Positions 39,758 through 51,747 of a DNA stretch of 64,000 nucleotides are shown here, in pieces. The position numbers were made by a program, and so were the translations under genes. Under the pieces are notes generated by a model that was not told the DNA's origin, did no database searches, and saw only the letters and a program-made list of their open reading frames with translations. Numbering within the stretch: position 1 is the first letter of the stretch; the number at the start of each line of letters is the position of its first letter. The stretch comes from Marinobacterium jannaschii DSM 6295. Lineage in GTDB: Bacteria > Pseudomonadota > Gammaproteobacteria > Pseudomonadales > Balneatricaceae. The DNA lies in the NCBI RefSeq assembly GCF_000620085.1, contig NZ_KK211065.1, positions 78,563 through 142,562 of the forward strand, written 5' to 3'.

Positions 39758-41014
39758 TTACTGGCGGATATGACCGTCGCCCAGAACCACGTACTTTTCA
39801 GACGTCAGTCCATCGAGGCCGACCGGGCCACGGGCATGGATCTTGTCAGTAGAGATACCGATTTCGGCACCCAGTCCGTACTCAAAGCCATCGGCAAAGC
39901 GGGTCGAGGCATTCACCATCACCGAACTGGAATCCACCTCACGCAGGAAAGCGCGGGATTTGCTGTAGTTCTCAGTGATGATGGCATCGGTATGGTGGGA
40001 GCCATACTGATTAATATGGCTGATCGCCTCATCCATATCGTCCACGACTTTAACCGACAGTACCGGTGCCAGGTATTCGGTTGACCAGTCCTCTTCGGTC
40101 GCCGCCTTAATCGACGGCAGCACAGTCAGCGTGCGCTCACAGCCCCGCAGCTCGACACCGGCGCTGTTATAACCTTCAGCCAGCTGAGGCAACACTTCCG
40201 CAGCAACCTGCTGGTTCACCAGCAGCGTCTCCATGGTGTTGCAGGTACCGTAGCGGTGAGTCTTGGCATTGATCGCAACATTCACCGCCTTCGCCAGATC
40301 CGCATCGGAATCGATATAGACATGGCAGATACCGTCCAGGTGCTTGATCACGGTGACCTTGGCATCGCGGCTGATACGCTCGATCAGGCCCTTGCCGCCC
40401 CGCGGTACAATCACGTCGACATATTCCGGCATGGTGATCAGCTGGCCAACGGCAGCACGGTCGATGGTCTCCACCACCTGCACCGCGTCTTCCGGCAGGC
40501 CAGCGGCCCGGAGTCCGGCACGGATGCAGGCGGCGACCGCCTGGTTGGAATTGATCGCCTCGGAGCCGCCGCGCAGGATCGTCGCATTACCCGACTTCAG
40601 GCACAGGCTGGCCGCTTCAACAGTTACATTGGGACGCGATTCATAGATGATGCCGATGACCCCGAGGGGCACACGCATTTTACCGATCTGGATACCGCTG
40701 GGGCGGTAGTTCATGTCCGTAATGGCACCCACCGGATCGGGCAGCGCAGCAACCTGGCGCAGGCCTTCAATCATGGTATCGATACGCGCATCGGTCAGTT
40801 CCAGACGATCCAGCATGGCATCGTCCAGACCGTTTGCACGGCCATTTTCAAGGTCTTTGGCATTGGCAGCACGCAGCGTATCGCGGCTGCTGTCGATGGC
40901 GTCAGCCATTGCCAGCAAGGCACGGTTCTTCGCGCCTGAGTCTGCTTTAGCCGTCGAGCGTGACGCGGCGCGGGCCTGCTGTCCCAGCTCGATCATATAT
41001 TGTTCTACGTTCAT
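39758..41014 (-). CDS. proA: Gamma-glutamyl phosphate reductase
   Basis: NADPH-dependent step of proline synthesis. The catalytic Cys is in [16 protein letters not shown], with [11 protein letters not shown] and [28 protein letters not shown] near the C-terminus. 418 residues match E. coli (417). Start ATG 41014 has GTGAGG just upstream. It is the first gene of the minus-strand cluster that runs to lipB. Confidence 0.97.
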   Translation of the reverse strand: MNVEQYMIELGQQARAASRSTAKADSGAKNRALLAMADAIDSSRDTLRAANAKDLENGRANGLDDAMLDRLELTDARIDTMIEGLRQVAALPDPVGAITDMNYRPSGIQIGKMRVPLGVIGIIYESRPNVTVEAASLCLKSGNATILRGGSEAINSNQAVAACIRAGLRAAGLPEDAVQVVETIDRAAVGQLITMPEYVDVIVPRGGKGLIERISRDAKVTVIKHLDGICHVYIDSDADLAKAVNVAINAKTHRYGTCNTMETLLVNQQVAAEVLPQLAEGYNSAGVELRGCERTLTVLPSIKAATEEDWSTEYLAPVLSVKVVDDMDEAISHINQYGSHHTDAIITENYSKSRAFLREVDSSSVMVNASTRFADGFEYGLGAEIGISTDKIHARGPVGLDGLTSEKYVVLGDGHIRQ

Positions 41015-41377
41015 GCCTCACCTGATAGTCCAGATAGGTTCAATAGAAACTCCGTCAACCCTGCAGATACGGCGGCTTCCGATCGGCCTGATACCAGCCA
41101 TCGGAGCTACGCGATTACAGAGGAGGTCAGGCAGCCAGCGCGTGTTTCCCAGCTTCCGGCCGGATATACCAGCCCGGAGGGAAAAAGTCAGGTCTGCACC
41201 TTTACCAGAGATTCCGCCTGCATTATACCTGTCTGATGGGCATCGGTCATCGCTACTGGCAGCGGTTAACTCCCTGATTCGGCCACAGGAGGCGAAAACA
41301 TAGCCCGGATGGATTCACCCCTGTAGCCCAGTGCTGTTATTATTCGGCTATTTTGCGCCCAACTACGAAGTATTGCT
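41015..41377. other. Intergenic region upstream of proA
   Basis: About 360 bases between divergent proA and the membrane protein at 41378. It should contain both promoters; I can support no specific -35/-10 pair, RNA gene or protein gene. A short TATT-rich stretch near 41335-41350 is the most promoter-like for the rightward gene. Confidence 0.4.
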
Positions 41378-43213
41378 GTGTCACTAAAGCCCAACGAAAA
41401 CCGTCAACGCCGAAACCGCAGTCTGCTGTTTTCAGTCACGGCCGTACTGCTGCTCAGTCTGGTGCTGGCCGGCGGCTACCTCTTTCTGGCCAGCGAACGC
41501 CAGGCAGAGAAGTCGACACAACAACTGGGGCAGGCGCTGGCCCGGCAGACTACCCTGCTGATCCGTCCCTCCCTGCTGTCCAATGATCGCATCAGCCTCA
41601 ACTACCTGCTCAACGAGCTGAGTCAGCTGGACTATGTGGCTGGCCTGCAGCTCAGCGATGGCAAAGGTGCCGTCATCGCCCGCGCCGGTGAGCAGACCGG
41701 ACTTGAGCTGCGCCGTACCCTGCTGCAGCAGGAGGAATCGATCGGCACCCTGAAGCTCTGGCTCAACACGGCGCCGCAGAAGAAAAGCCTGCAGGAGCTG
41801 CTGATCCAGGTTCTGGTGCTGGCCCTGGCAATCAGCAGCGCCGTGCTGATGACAATTTCACTGTCCGGGCGTAACCGCAGCCACCCCAAAGAAGCGGAAG
41901 GCCACGAGAGTACTGAAGATACCCCGCAGACATCGGACAGCATCGATTACAGTAAGCAGTTCGAGCAATTGCTGCAGGCAGAGACCCGTGAGCAGGCGCA
42001 GCCTCCGATACTGGATCAGACTCAGGCGATAAAACCTGAGGCCAGCACCCCAGCGGCTCCCCGTCCCTATGACAAGCCTGCGCCGGCGAAAGCGCCCGCG
42101 CCACCGGTTGCTGCGCCAGCCCAGCCTGAAATAACACCTGCACTGAAGGCCGCAGCGGAGCAGGCTGCAGATAGCACTGCCGAACCGGCTTCCGCCCCCC
42201 GATCAGAGCAACAGCCGGAACACCGCCCAGAACACCAGTCTGAGCCCCGGCCGGAGCGCCGCGAGCCGACACTGGAAACCGACACGCTGGTTGACCTGCT
42301 GCGTCCCGAAGAGAGCACCGCCACGCCGAACCTGCACAGCCGTCAGGCTCATACCGATGATCCTGACCAGGCAATTATCGCGGAAGAGATTGAACTGGAC
42401 GAGGAGACGCCCCCGGCCAGCGTGGCGATACTTCGCCCGGTCAACCGGTCACCGGCCAGCCCAGTGAAAGATGTAACCGACAGTTCGCAGGCCGAAGCCC
42501 CTGCCACCGGCAGCGCTGCGGGCCAGCCCCTACCGGCCGCCGACGCCGGCCCGGCGCTGAAAAGCAAGAATCCGCTGGTCGCCCGCCGCGAAGAGACCCA
42601 GCTGCCGCTGTACTCTTTCGAGCAGGAGCTGGAACTGATCCTGCCGCCGGAGGAAGCCGCCTACCTGTTCTATATCGACACCACCAGCGCACATGCAGAA
42701 TATGCTGACGATGAGGAAAGGGCCCAGCTGCTGCGTAACTACCAGTACCTCGCCGGTCAGGTGGCATCGATATACGGTGGCGAGGCATTGTTACTGAATG
42801 ACAGCAATATCCAGCTGAGTTTCGCACAGCCGCTGGAGGGCGATGAGCACGGAATCAACGCCATCTGTGCCGCCGAGCTGTTTATCCTGCTTTACAAAGC
42901 CTTTAACCAGAGCCGTATCCGGGCTTTCCAGCCGGTGATGAATCTGCATATGTCTCTGGTACGCGGCAGCGCAGCCAAACTGTCACTGTTGCTGGAGGAA
43001 GCCCGGTTCCTGACCCGCACCACCCAGAGCAACGAACTGATCAGTCACACGGCCCTGACCGAAGCGCCGGAACTGAAGCAGGCGATCCTGAAAGATGCCG
43101 ATATCCGGCGCGAAGATGAAGACAAGGTATTACTGCTGAGAGTAACCAAGCGCTATCAGGAGCTGTTGCAGAAACAGGCCAATCACCTATTGACGAAGAT
43201 GAAGCTGAACTGA
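41378..43213 (+). CDS. Membrane protein with possible degenerate class III cyclase-like domain
   Basis: A 611-residue protein, start GTG 41378. It has an N-terminal TM helix (about 15-37), a short periplasmic segment (DRISLNYLLNELSQLDYVAG) resembling AhpA/YtjB (Smp) proteins, a second TM (about 143-163), then a long Pro/Ala/Glu/Gln-rich disordered linker (about 170-400). The C-terminal domain (about 410-570) reads FYIDTTSAHAEY, then QYLAGQVASIYGGEALLL and CAAELFILLYKAFN. That pattern resembles class III nucleotidyl cyclase catalytic domains, but I cannot place the metal Asp or substrate residues. It may be a catalytically dead sensor or scaffold. It is convergent with the diguanylate cyclase; role unknown. 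Confidence 0.65.
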   Translation: MSLKPNENRQRRNRSLLFSVTAVLLLSLVLAGGYLFLASERQAEKSTQQLGQALARQTTLLIRPSLLSNDRISLNYLLNELSQLDYVAGLQLSDGKGAVIARAGEQTGLELRRTLLQQEESIGTLKLWLNTAPQKKSLQELLIQVLVLALAISSAVLMTISLSGRNRSHPKEAEGHESTEDTPQTSDSIDYSKQFEQLLQAETREQAQPPILDQTQAIKPEASTPAAPRPYDKPAPAKAPAPPVAAPAQPEITPALKAAAEQAADSTAEPASAPRSEQQPEHRPEHQSEPRPERREPTLETDTLVDLLRPEESTATPNLHSRQAHTDDPDQAIIAEEIELDEETPPASVAILRPVNRSPASPVKDVTDSSQAEAPATGSAAGQPLPAADAGPALKSKNPLVARREETQLPLYSFEQELELILPPEEAAYLFYIDTTSAHAEYADDEERAQLLRNYQYLAGQVASIYGGEALLLNDSNIQLSFAQPLEGDEHGINAICAAELFILLYKAFNQSRIRAFQPVMNLHMSLVRGSAAKLSLLLEEARFLTRTTQSNELISHTALTEAPELKQAILKDADIRREDEDKVLLLRVTKRYQELLQKQANHLLTKMKLN

Positions 43214-43225
43214 ACGCAGCGGCTG

Positions 43226-44437
43226 TCAGACGGTTATCATCATGCCACGCTTACCACTGCGTTTAATGCGGTACATATTGGCATCTGCCACCTTAAGCAA
43301 CGCTTCCAGCGAACGGCCCTGTTCAGGGAACAGTGCCCCACCGACAGAGCAACTGATATCCACCTCCTCCGGCAGGCAGGCGAAAGGCTCTCCCACCGCC
43401 TGATACAGGCGCATAGCCAGTGCATTGAACTGCTCACTATTATCGATATCCAGCGCCAGCATAGCGAACTCGTCTCCGCCGATACGGGCAACCTGATCGC
43501 CCTCACGTAATACCGAACTCAATCTTTCTGCGACAGCCACCAGCACCTTGTCACCTATATCGTGGCCAAAGCGGTCATTGATCAGCTTGAAGTCATCCAG
43601 ATCTATAAACAAAAGGGCGATATGCTTATCCCGGGCAATGGCGCTCTCCACCGCTGCGTCAAAGTGACGTTCAAATGCCGCCCGGTTGGCGACCCCGGTC
43701 AAAGGGCACTGGAACGCCATCTGCTTCAGCGCCTCTTCCTGTCGATGGGAGTCATTCAGCGCCTGTCGCACCCGGTTATTTTCTAGCCGTGCCTGCAGCA
43801 GGTGACTGATCAGGCCGTTGTAGCGCCAGGCCGCCCAGAGCACCACCGGCATCAGGATCAGGCCACTGAGTAAGAACAGCAGGCTGTTGCGGATCTGCCG
43901 GTCGAGCAGCACCTGATGATGGCGCACAAATCGACTGTTGTGATCCTGCAGCTGCTGCAGCGCGCGCAGTGCGGGCTGATCATCAATTCTGACCAGCTGG
44001 TCCAGCAGGTCCAGCCGTGGCAACGGAAGATCGCTACGCTGGATAATCTCCACATGGCGGCTATAGGCAGAGATCACCGCCTGAACCTGATCCAACGCCC
44101 GCCTTTCGCGCGATTGCAGCGGCAACTGGCGGTAGCGTTGCATGGCATGCAGAAAGTCATCATGATTTTGCTGCAGCAGAGGCAACAGCTTGTCCTCGCG
44201 CCGCAGCAGGTAGTTCTTAAAGTTGTGTATCAGGCCACCGTAGCCAATAGCCCGGTTAAGGTCGGCCAGGATGATGCTGCGGGCATGGGCTTCGCTACCA
44301 AACTGGCGCCAGCTGCTGTGGAGATGCTTGAGATGCAACAGCTGCCCCAGAATAAACAGCAGGATCACACAACTGACACTGATGGCATAGACGACGATGC
44401 GTCGACTGTAGCGATTCTTTTTAGGATGCTGTTCCAT
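43226..44437 (-). CDS. Membrane-bound diguanylate cyclase (GGDEF)
   Basis: Makes cyclic di-GMP. One N-terminal TM helix, an all-alpha periplasmic sensor domain (four-helix-like, QR/HR-rich, about residues 40-180), a second TM helix near 185-205, a coiled-coil and then the cyclase domain with GGDEF at 320-324 and I-site REGD five residues before it. ATG 44437 (MEQHPKKNRYSRR) gives 403 residues and has GAGGG 11 bases upstream; an earlier ATG at 44446 or a frame start at 44614 is less likely because the extra N-terminus is not signal-like. It is convergent with the 41378 gene. Confidence 0.88.
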   Translation of the reverse strand: MEQHPKKNRYSRRIVVYAISVSCVILLFILGQLLHLKHLHSSWRQFGSEAHARSIILADLNRAIGYGGLIHNFKNYLLRREDKLLPLLQQNHDDFLHAMQRYRQLPLQSRERRALDQVQAVISAYSRHVEIIQRSDLPLPRLDLLDQLVRIDDQPALRALQQLQDHNSRFVRHHQVLLDRQIRNSLLFLLSGLILMPVVLWAAWRYNGLISHLLQARLENNRVRQALNDSHRQEEALKQMAFQCPLTGVANRAAFERHFDAAVESAIARDKHIALLFIDLDDFKLINDRFGHDIGDKVLVAVAERLSSVLREGDQVARIGGDEFAMLALDIDNSEQFNALAMRLYQAVGEPFACLPEEVDISCSVGGALFPEQGRSLEALLKVADANMYRIKRSGKRGMMITV

Positions 44438-44578
44438 GCAAACCATCGCCCTCAAAATCCATGAGATAAAAGTCGCAAAAAAACACCGCAGCCCGGCAGC
44501 ATGCAGGGAATGGTTAAACAAGCGTTTAATTAATGAACTGTAATTAAAACACGCCTGTTCCTGACTGAGAATCAACAA

Positions 44579-44597
44579 GGAGTCTGAAACAGACCCC
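44579..44597 (-). terminator. Terminator after parC
   Basis: On the minus strand GGGGTCTG, loop TTT, CAGACTCC, then TTGTTG: seven of eight pairs. It lies 34 bases past the parC stop. The plus strand has a better T tract (TTTTTCTT), so it could act in both directions. Confidence 0.5.
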
Positions 44598-44630
44598 TTT
44601 TTCTTATAGTCCACCTAGCCTTTTAGTTCA

Positions 44631-46895
44631 CTATTCGACAGCGGCTTCACTGATGACTTCAAGCCGGTCTACCCGCTGGTAGCCGCGTGGCAGCTTGTTC
44701 CCCCGGCGGCCACGCTCACCACGGTAATGCTCCAGTTCGGCCCCTTTCAGCTTCAGGTGCTGTTTGCCGGCATGCACCATCAGGGTATCCCCCTCCTGCA
44801 GTACCTTCAGCGCCAGCACCAGCTCCTCACGGGCCGCGGACCGGGCGGATGGGATATTGATAATCTTATTCCCCTTACCCCGTGCCAGTTGCGGCAGCTC
44901 CGCCAGCGGGAACACCAGCATCCGGCCCTCATTGGTGACGGCGGCCAGCAGGCCTCCCTCCACCTGGTCCAGCACCTCGGCAGGCAGGACTTCCGCGCCT
45001 TTCGGCAGGGTCAGGGCGGCTTTGCCGTTCTTGGTCTTGCTGCTCAGGTCCGCCACAGTAGTAATAAAGCCGTAGCCGGCGTCAGAGGCCAGCAACACCT
45101 TATCGCCCTCACGGGCATTGACGGCACTGTCCACCGTAGCCCCTTTCGGCAGGGTAATCTTACCGGTCACCGGCTCTCCCTGTCCGCGCGCGGATGGCAG
45201 AGTATGGGTATCCAGCGTATAGCTGCGTCCGGTGGAGTCGAGCAGTATGGTGGCCTGATTCATCCGTCCCGGACAGGCCAGCTTAAAGCCGTCACCGGAC
45301 TTGTAGCTCAGGCCGCCGGCATCGATATCATGGCCTTTGGCGGCGCGAATCCAGCCCTGCTTGGAGATCACCACCGTGACCGGATCGGCCGACAGCAGAT
45401 CTTTCTCGCTGAAGGCCTGGGATTCACTGCGCTCTTCCAGCGGCGAGCGCCGCTCATCGCCGTACTTCTCCGCATCCTCCTGCAGCTCCTGCTTGATCAG
45501 CTGACGCATCAGCTTTTCGGAACCCAGGACTTCCTGCAGGGATTTACGTTCCGCTTCCAGCTCATCCTGCTCGCCGCGGATCTTAAACTCTTCCAGCTTG
45601 GCCAGGTGACGCAGCTTGAGGTCGAGAATCGCATCGGCCTGGCGTTCGCTGAGGTCAAAGCGCTTCATCAGCTCCTGCTTCGGCTCATCCTCATAACGGA
45701 TGATGGCGATCACCTCATCGATATTGAGGTAAGCGGTCATCAGACCTTCGAGGATGTGCAGCCGATCTTCAACTTTCTCCAGACGATGCTGCAGACGGCG
45801 GCGCACCACGCCGGTACGCCAACCCAGCCACTCGGTCAGGATCTGGCGCAGATCCTTCACTTCCGGCCGGCCATCGACGCCGATCATGTTCATATTGACG
45901 CGGTAGCTGCGTTCAAGATCGGTGGTGGCAAACAGGTGCGCCATCAGCTGCTCGGTATCAATACGATTCGAGCGCGGTACGATCACCAGCCGGGTCGGAT
46001 TTTCATGGTCCGATTCGTCACGCAGGTCGCTGACCATCGGCAGCTTCTTCTGCTGCATCTGGGCGGCGATCTGCTCCAGGATCTTGGCACCGGAGACCTG
46101 ATACGGCAGTTCGCGGATCACGATCTCGCCCTGCTCCTTATCGTAGATGGCCCGCATCTTCAGCGAACCCCGGCCGGTGCTGTAGAGTTTCAGCAGGTCC
46201 TGACGCGGGGTAATAATCTCGGCCCGGGTCGGCATATCCGGCCCCGGCACAAACTCCACCAGCTGTTCCAGCGTGGCATCCGGGTTATCCAGCAGATGGA
46301 CACAAGCCCCGACCACTTCACGCAGGTTATGCGGTGGGATATCGGTCGCCATACCGACAGCGATACCGGTACCGCCGTTCAGCAGTACATTGGGCACCCG
46401 CGCCGGCAGTACCGCCGGCTCATCCAGGGTACCGTCGAAGTTCGGTACCCAGTCTACGGTGCCCAGACCGACTTCACGCAGCATCAGCTCAGAATAGGGT
46501 GCCAGGCGGGCCTCGGTATATCGCATCGCGGCGAAGGACTTGGGATCATCCGGCGCGCCCCAGTTCCCCTGGCCATCCACCAGCGGATAGCGGTAGCTGA
46601 ACGGCTGTGCCATCAGCACCATCGCCTCGTAACAGGCGCTGTCGCCATGGGGATGGAATTTACCCAGTACGTCACCCACGGTACGGGCGGATTTCTTGTA
46701 CTTGGCGCTGGCCTTCAGCCCCAGCTCGGACATCGCGTAGACGATGCGGCGCTGTACCGGTTTCATGCCATCGCCGATATTCGGCAGGGCACGGTCGAGG
46801 ATGACGTACATGGAGTAGTCCAGATACGCCTTCTCGGAAAAGTCTCTCAGTGACAGCTTCTCTACGCCGTCATCGAAGGTCGATTGTATGCTCAT
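44631..46895 (-). CDS. parC: DNA topoisomerase IV subunit A
   Basis: Cleaves and rejoins DNA to decatenate chromosomes. The catalytic Tyr is Tyr126 in [10 protein letters not shown]. The quinolone-determining region [14 protein letters not shown] has Ser86 and Glu90 (E. coli Ser80 and Glu84), so the usual sensitive residues are present. 754 residues match E. coli (752). parE lies 88 bases upstream on the same strand, so the two are probably cotranscribed as parE-parC. Confidence 0.97.
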   Translation of the reverse strand: MSIQSTFDDGVEKLSLRDFSEKAYLDYSMYVILDRALPNIGDGMKPVQRRIVYAMSELGLKASAKYKKSARTVGDVLGKFHPHGDSACYEAMVLMAQPFSYRYPLVDGQGNWGAPDDPKSFAAMRYTEARLAPYSELMLREVGLGTVDWVPNFDGTLDEPAVLPARVPNVLLNGGTGIAVGMATDIPPHNLREVVGACVHLLDNPDATLEQLVEFVPGPDMPTRAEIITPRQDLLKLYSTGRGSLKMRAIYDKEQGEIVIRELPYQVSGAKILEQIAAQMQQKKLPMVSDLRDESDHENPTRLVIVPRSNRIDTEQLMAHLFATTDLERSYRVNMNMIGVDGRPEVKDLRQILTEWLGWRTGVVRRRLQHRLEKVEDRLHILEGLMTAYLNIDEVIAIIRYEDEPKQELMKRFDLSERQADAILDLKLRHLAKLEEFKIRGEQDELEAERKSLQEVLGSEKLMRQLIKQELQEDAEKYGDERRSPLEERSESQAFSEKDLLSADPVTVVISKQGWIRAAKGHDIDAGGLSYKSGDGFKLACPGRMNQATILLDSTGRSYTLDTHTLPSARGQGEPVTGKITLPKGATVDSAVNAREGDKVLLASDAGYGFITTVADLSSKTKNGKAALTLPKGAEVLPAEVLDQVEGGLLAAVTNEGRMLVFPLAELPQLARGKGNKIINIPSARSAAREELVLALKVLQEGDTLMVHAGKQHLKLKGAELEHYRGERGRRGNKLPRGYQRVDRLEVISEAAVE

Positions 46896-46983
46896 AACAA
46901 CCTTGTTGTTTGCCTGTGTCGCTCAGTTACGGCTGTCGACGGGGAATCAGCAGACTCAACCCGCCGCAGCCACAGATGCCATC

Positions 46984-49525
<2,542 letters not shown>

Positions 49526-49693
49526 CCGGACTCTTCCTGCCAGTAATCGGGACAGCGGAGGGTCTCCCCGCTTATATTCGGTTGCGGGGACTCAAAACGG
49601 GATGATCTGTCTGAGGTCGCAAATGCCCCTGAGAAAGGTACCGGAGGCTCCTGACCGGTGCAAGCGCAGTACCGATTATGGCTGATCCCGGCC

Positions 49694-50479
49694 TCAACCG
49701 GCTGGCGCTTGCGCCAGTTCCGTTAAGCGCACCAGCCGGCGCTCGACACGGCCATCGGCACTCAACCGGTAACAACAGTAGCCAGGGCCTTCCGGGCCAA
49801 GGGTGAACTGCTCACAGCGGGGTTCGAACTGGGCTGCCACCGACGGCGACGAATACAGCGCCACACTCTGGTGCTGCAGCTGGTTATCCTGATGAACATG
49901 ACCAAAGATCACCGCCCGCAGCTTGCGGCTCTGTTCGGCCTGTTGCCAGAACGGGCCGGCATTGCGCAGCATAATCCGGTCCTGCCAGGCGCTGCCCACT
50001 GGCACGGGATGATGGTGCATCGCCAGCAGCAGGTGATCGATGCTGCTGTCCTGCTCGGCCTGTGCCAGCTGCTGTTGCAGCCACGCCAGCTCCCCTGCTG
50101 CCATCTCGCCGCCGCCGACACCGTCCGGCTCGGCGGTAGTATCCAGCAGCAGGATCTGCCAGTTGCCGAGGCGAAATTGCTTCTGGCGTAACGAACCTGT
50201 CGCCAGCTGCTGCATCAGCGCGGCATCGTCATGGTTGCCCGGCAACCAGTAGGCGGGGCACGTTACAGGACTCAGGTAATCAATCAGGCGGTTATAGGCG
50301 GCAACGTTGCCGATATGGGCCAGGTCACCGGTCAGCACCAGGGCATCGGCTTCAGTACCGGCCAGCGATGCCAGAGCCTGCTGCAGTCGTTGCTCGGTAT
50401 TAACGCCGTGTAACAGGGCCGCGGGATCGGGCTGCAGGTGCAGATCGGTCAGCTGGATCAGGCAATAGTCACGCATCAT
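49694..50479 (-). CDS. cpdA: 3',5'-cyclic AMP phosphodiesterase
   Basis: Calcineurin-like metallophosphoesterase that degrades cAMP. The metal motifs are LTDLHLQPD (D-x-H), LTGDLAH, LPGNHDD, LAMHHHPVPVG and IFGHVHQD. 261 residues (E. coli 275). It abuts yqiB (start directly after its stop) and is 168 bases from yqiA. cAMP-CRP control is therefore expected in this organism. Confidence 0.93.
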   Translation of the reverse strand: MMRDYCLIQLTDLHLQPDPAALLHGVNTEQRLQQALASLAGTEADALVLTGDLAHIGNVAAYNRLIDYLSPVTCPAYWLPGNHDDAALMQQLATGSLRQKQFRLGNWQILLLDTTAEPDGVGGGEMAAGELAWLQQQLAQAEQDSSIDHLLLAMHHHPVPVGSAWQDRIMLRNAGPFWQQAEQSRKLRAVIFGHVHQDNQLQHQSVALYSSPSVAAQFEPRCEQFTLGPEGPGYCCYRLSADGRVERRLVRLTELAQAPAG

Positions 50480-50920
50480 TCAGCTGACATAGACCGGATC
50501 AGGATGATGGCCGCGGTCGAGGCAATGGCCCAGCCATTCGCCGAGGTATTCGTTCAGCTGCAGCTTCTCATCCGGCTGGTGCATCTCCCGATTGGGGTAG
50601 GGATAGACGCCGGAAAGCTGCGAGCGCTGCAGGCAGACCACTTCAGCCACCCGGGCATCATGGTAGAGCCGGATCAGCAATGCCGGCGCTTCCAGCCACG
50701 GCGACTGGCCATCATGCTGATAGCTGAGGCGCACCGTTGTGGTGTACTTGAAACGCTCCTCCACCGACAGCCGCACGACCGTCTGATGCTGCTGCCAGCG
50801 CACGTGGAAATCGCGCTCGCCGCAATCATCAATATCGGGCAATAGCTTCAGCATGCGGGCGTAATTCGCCTCGCATTGCGCTGTCTGCCGGGTCAGGTCG
50901 GGTACGTATTTGCGTTTCAT
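50480..50920 (-). CDS. yqiB: DUF1249 family protein YqiB
   Basis: A 146-residue soluble protein of DUF1249, with YVPDLTRQTAQCEANYARMLKLLPD at the start, then TTVRLSYQHDG and AEVVCLQRSQ. Function unknown. It lies between nudF and cpdA as in E. coli. I see no signal peptide or metal motif. Confidence 0.93.
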   Translation of the reverse strand: MKRKYVPDLTRQTAQCEANYARMLKLLPDIDDCGERDFHVRWQQHQTVVRLSVEERFKYTTTVRLSYQHDGQSPWLEAPALLIRLYHDARVAEVVCLQRSQLSGVYPYPNREMHQPDEKLQLNEYLGEWLGHCLDRGHHPDPVYVS

Positions 50921-51022
50921 CGCTGCTGAACCATAGGTCCTCTGCTGTACTTTTGTGGCGCGGTTAATCGATGGGGCTATTGTAGCTTATTGATCAGCAA
51001 GTCAAAAACCCAGGACTGGTTG

Positions 51023-51655
51023 TCAGCTCTGTAACTTGAGAAATTCAGCTTTGACAGTGTCGAAATTGAGCTGCAGCCACTGCAGGGCAATAATCGAGGC
51101 GGCGTTATCGATCCGGCCGCAGCGGACCAACTGAAACGCCTGCTGCACCGGGATGCGATGTACCCGGATATCCTCACCTTCTTCGGCCAGGCCATGATCG
51201 CCGCTGATCACCGAGGCATCGACACAGGCACAGAACAGATCAATATACTCGCGACTGCCGCCCGGACTGACGCTGTAGCGGCTGATCGGTATCAGCGCCT
51301 GCAATTCAGCACCCGCCTCCTCTGCCGCCTCGCGGTGTGCCACGTCTGCTGCGCTCTCACCGCGTTCGACGATGCCCGCCACCAGCTCCAGTAACCAGGG
51401 GCTGTGTGGGTGGTCCAGGGTGCCGATGCGGAACTGCTCAATCATCACCACCTCATCCAGGCGCGGATCATACAGCAGGACGCAGACTGCATCGTCGCGA
51501 TAGAACAGCTCCCGGGTAATCTCCATATCGCCACCGGCAAAGGTGGTGTAGCGCAGTCGCAGCTGCTGCAGTTTAAAGAAGCCATCATAGACCGTATCCC
51601 GGTCGGTAACCTCAACATGGCGCTGATCGTAGAACGGTGTCCAGCCTTCACTCAT
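51023..51655 (-). CDS. nudF: ADP-ribose pyrophosphatase
   Basis: Nudix hydrolase splitting ADP-ribose to AMP and ribose-5-phosphate. The complete Nudix box runs from GIVERGE through REAAEEAGA (GX5EX7REUXEEXGU). The start at 51655 (MSEGWTPFYD) is chosen because GAGGGGA lies 5 bases upstream and the 7-residue longer alternative has no conservation. 210 residues (E. coli 209). It is the first gene of the nudF-yqiB-cpdA-yqiA-parE-parC series, divergent from the sulfate-type transporter. Confidence 0.94.
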   Translation of the reverse strand: MSEGWTPFYDQRHVEVTDRDTVYDGFFKLQQLRLRYTTFAGGDMEITRELFYRDDAVCVLLYDPRLDEVVMIEQFRIGTLDHPHSPWLLELVAGIVERGESAADVAHREAAEEAGAELQALIPISRYSVSPGGSREYIDLFCACVDASVISGDHGLAEEGEDIRVHRIPVQQAFQLVRCGRIDNAASIIALQWLQLNFDTVKAEFLKLQS

Positions 51656-51747
51656 CGGGATCCCCTCTCTGCACATGAATAATACTCACAGGCAACATAT
51701 TTCATATTGATATATGCTTATTACAAAACTTAAAGACAGATTGCACC

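Noticed and set aside
44727-46853. Open frame of 708 codons on the plus strand
   Set aside because: It is antisense to parC, whose protein is unmistakable in full length; the frame has no recognisable domain and is a composition effect.
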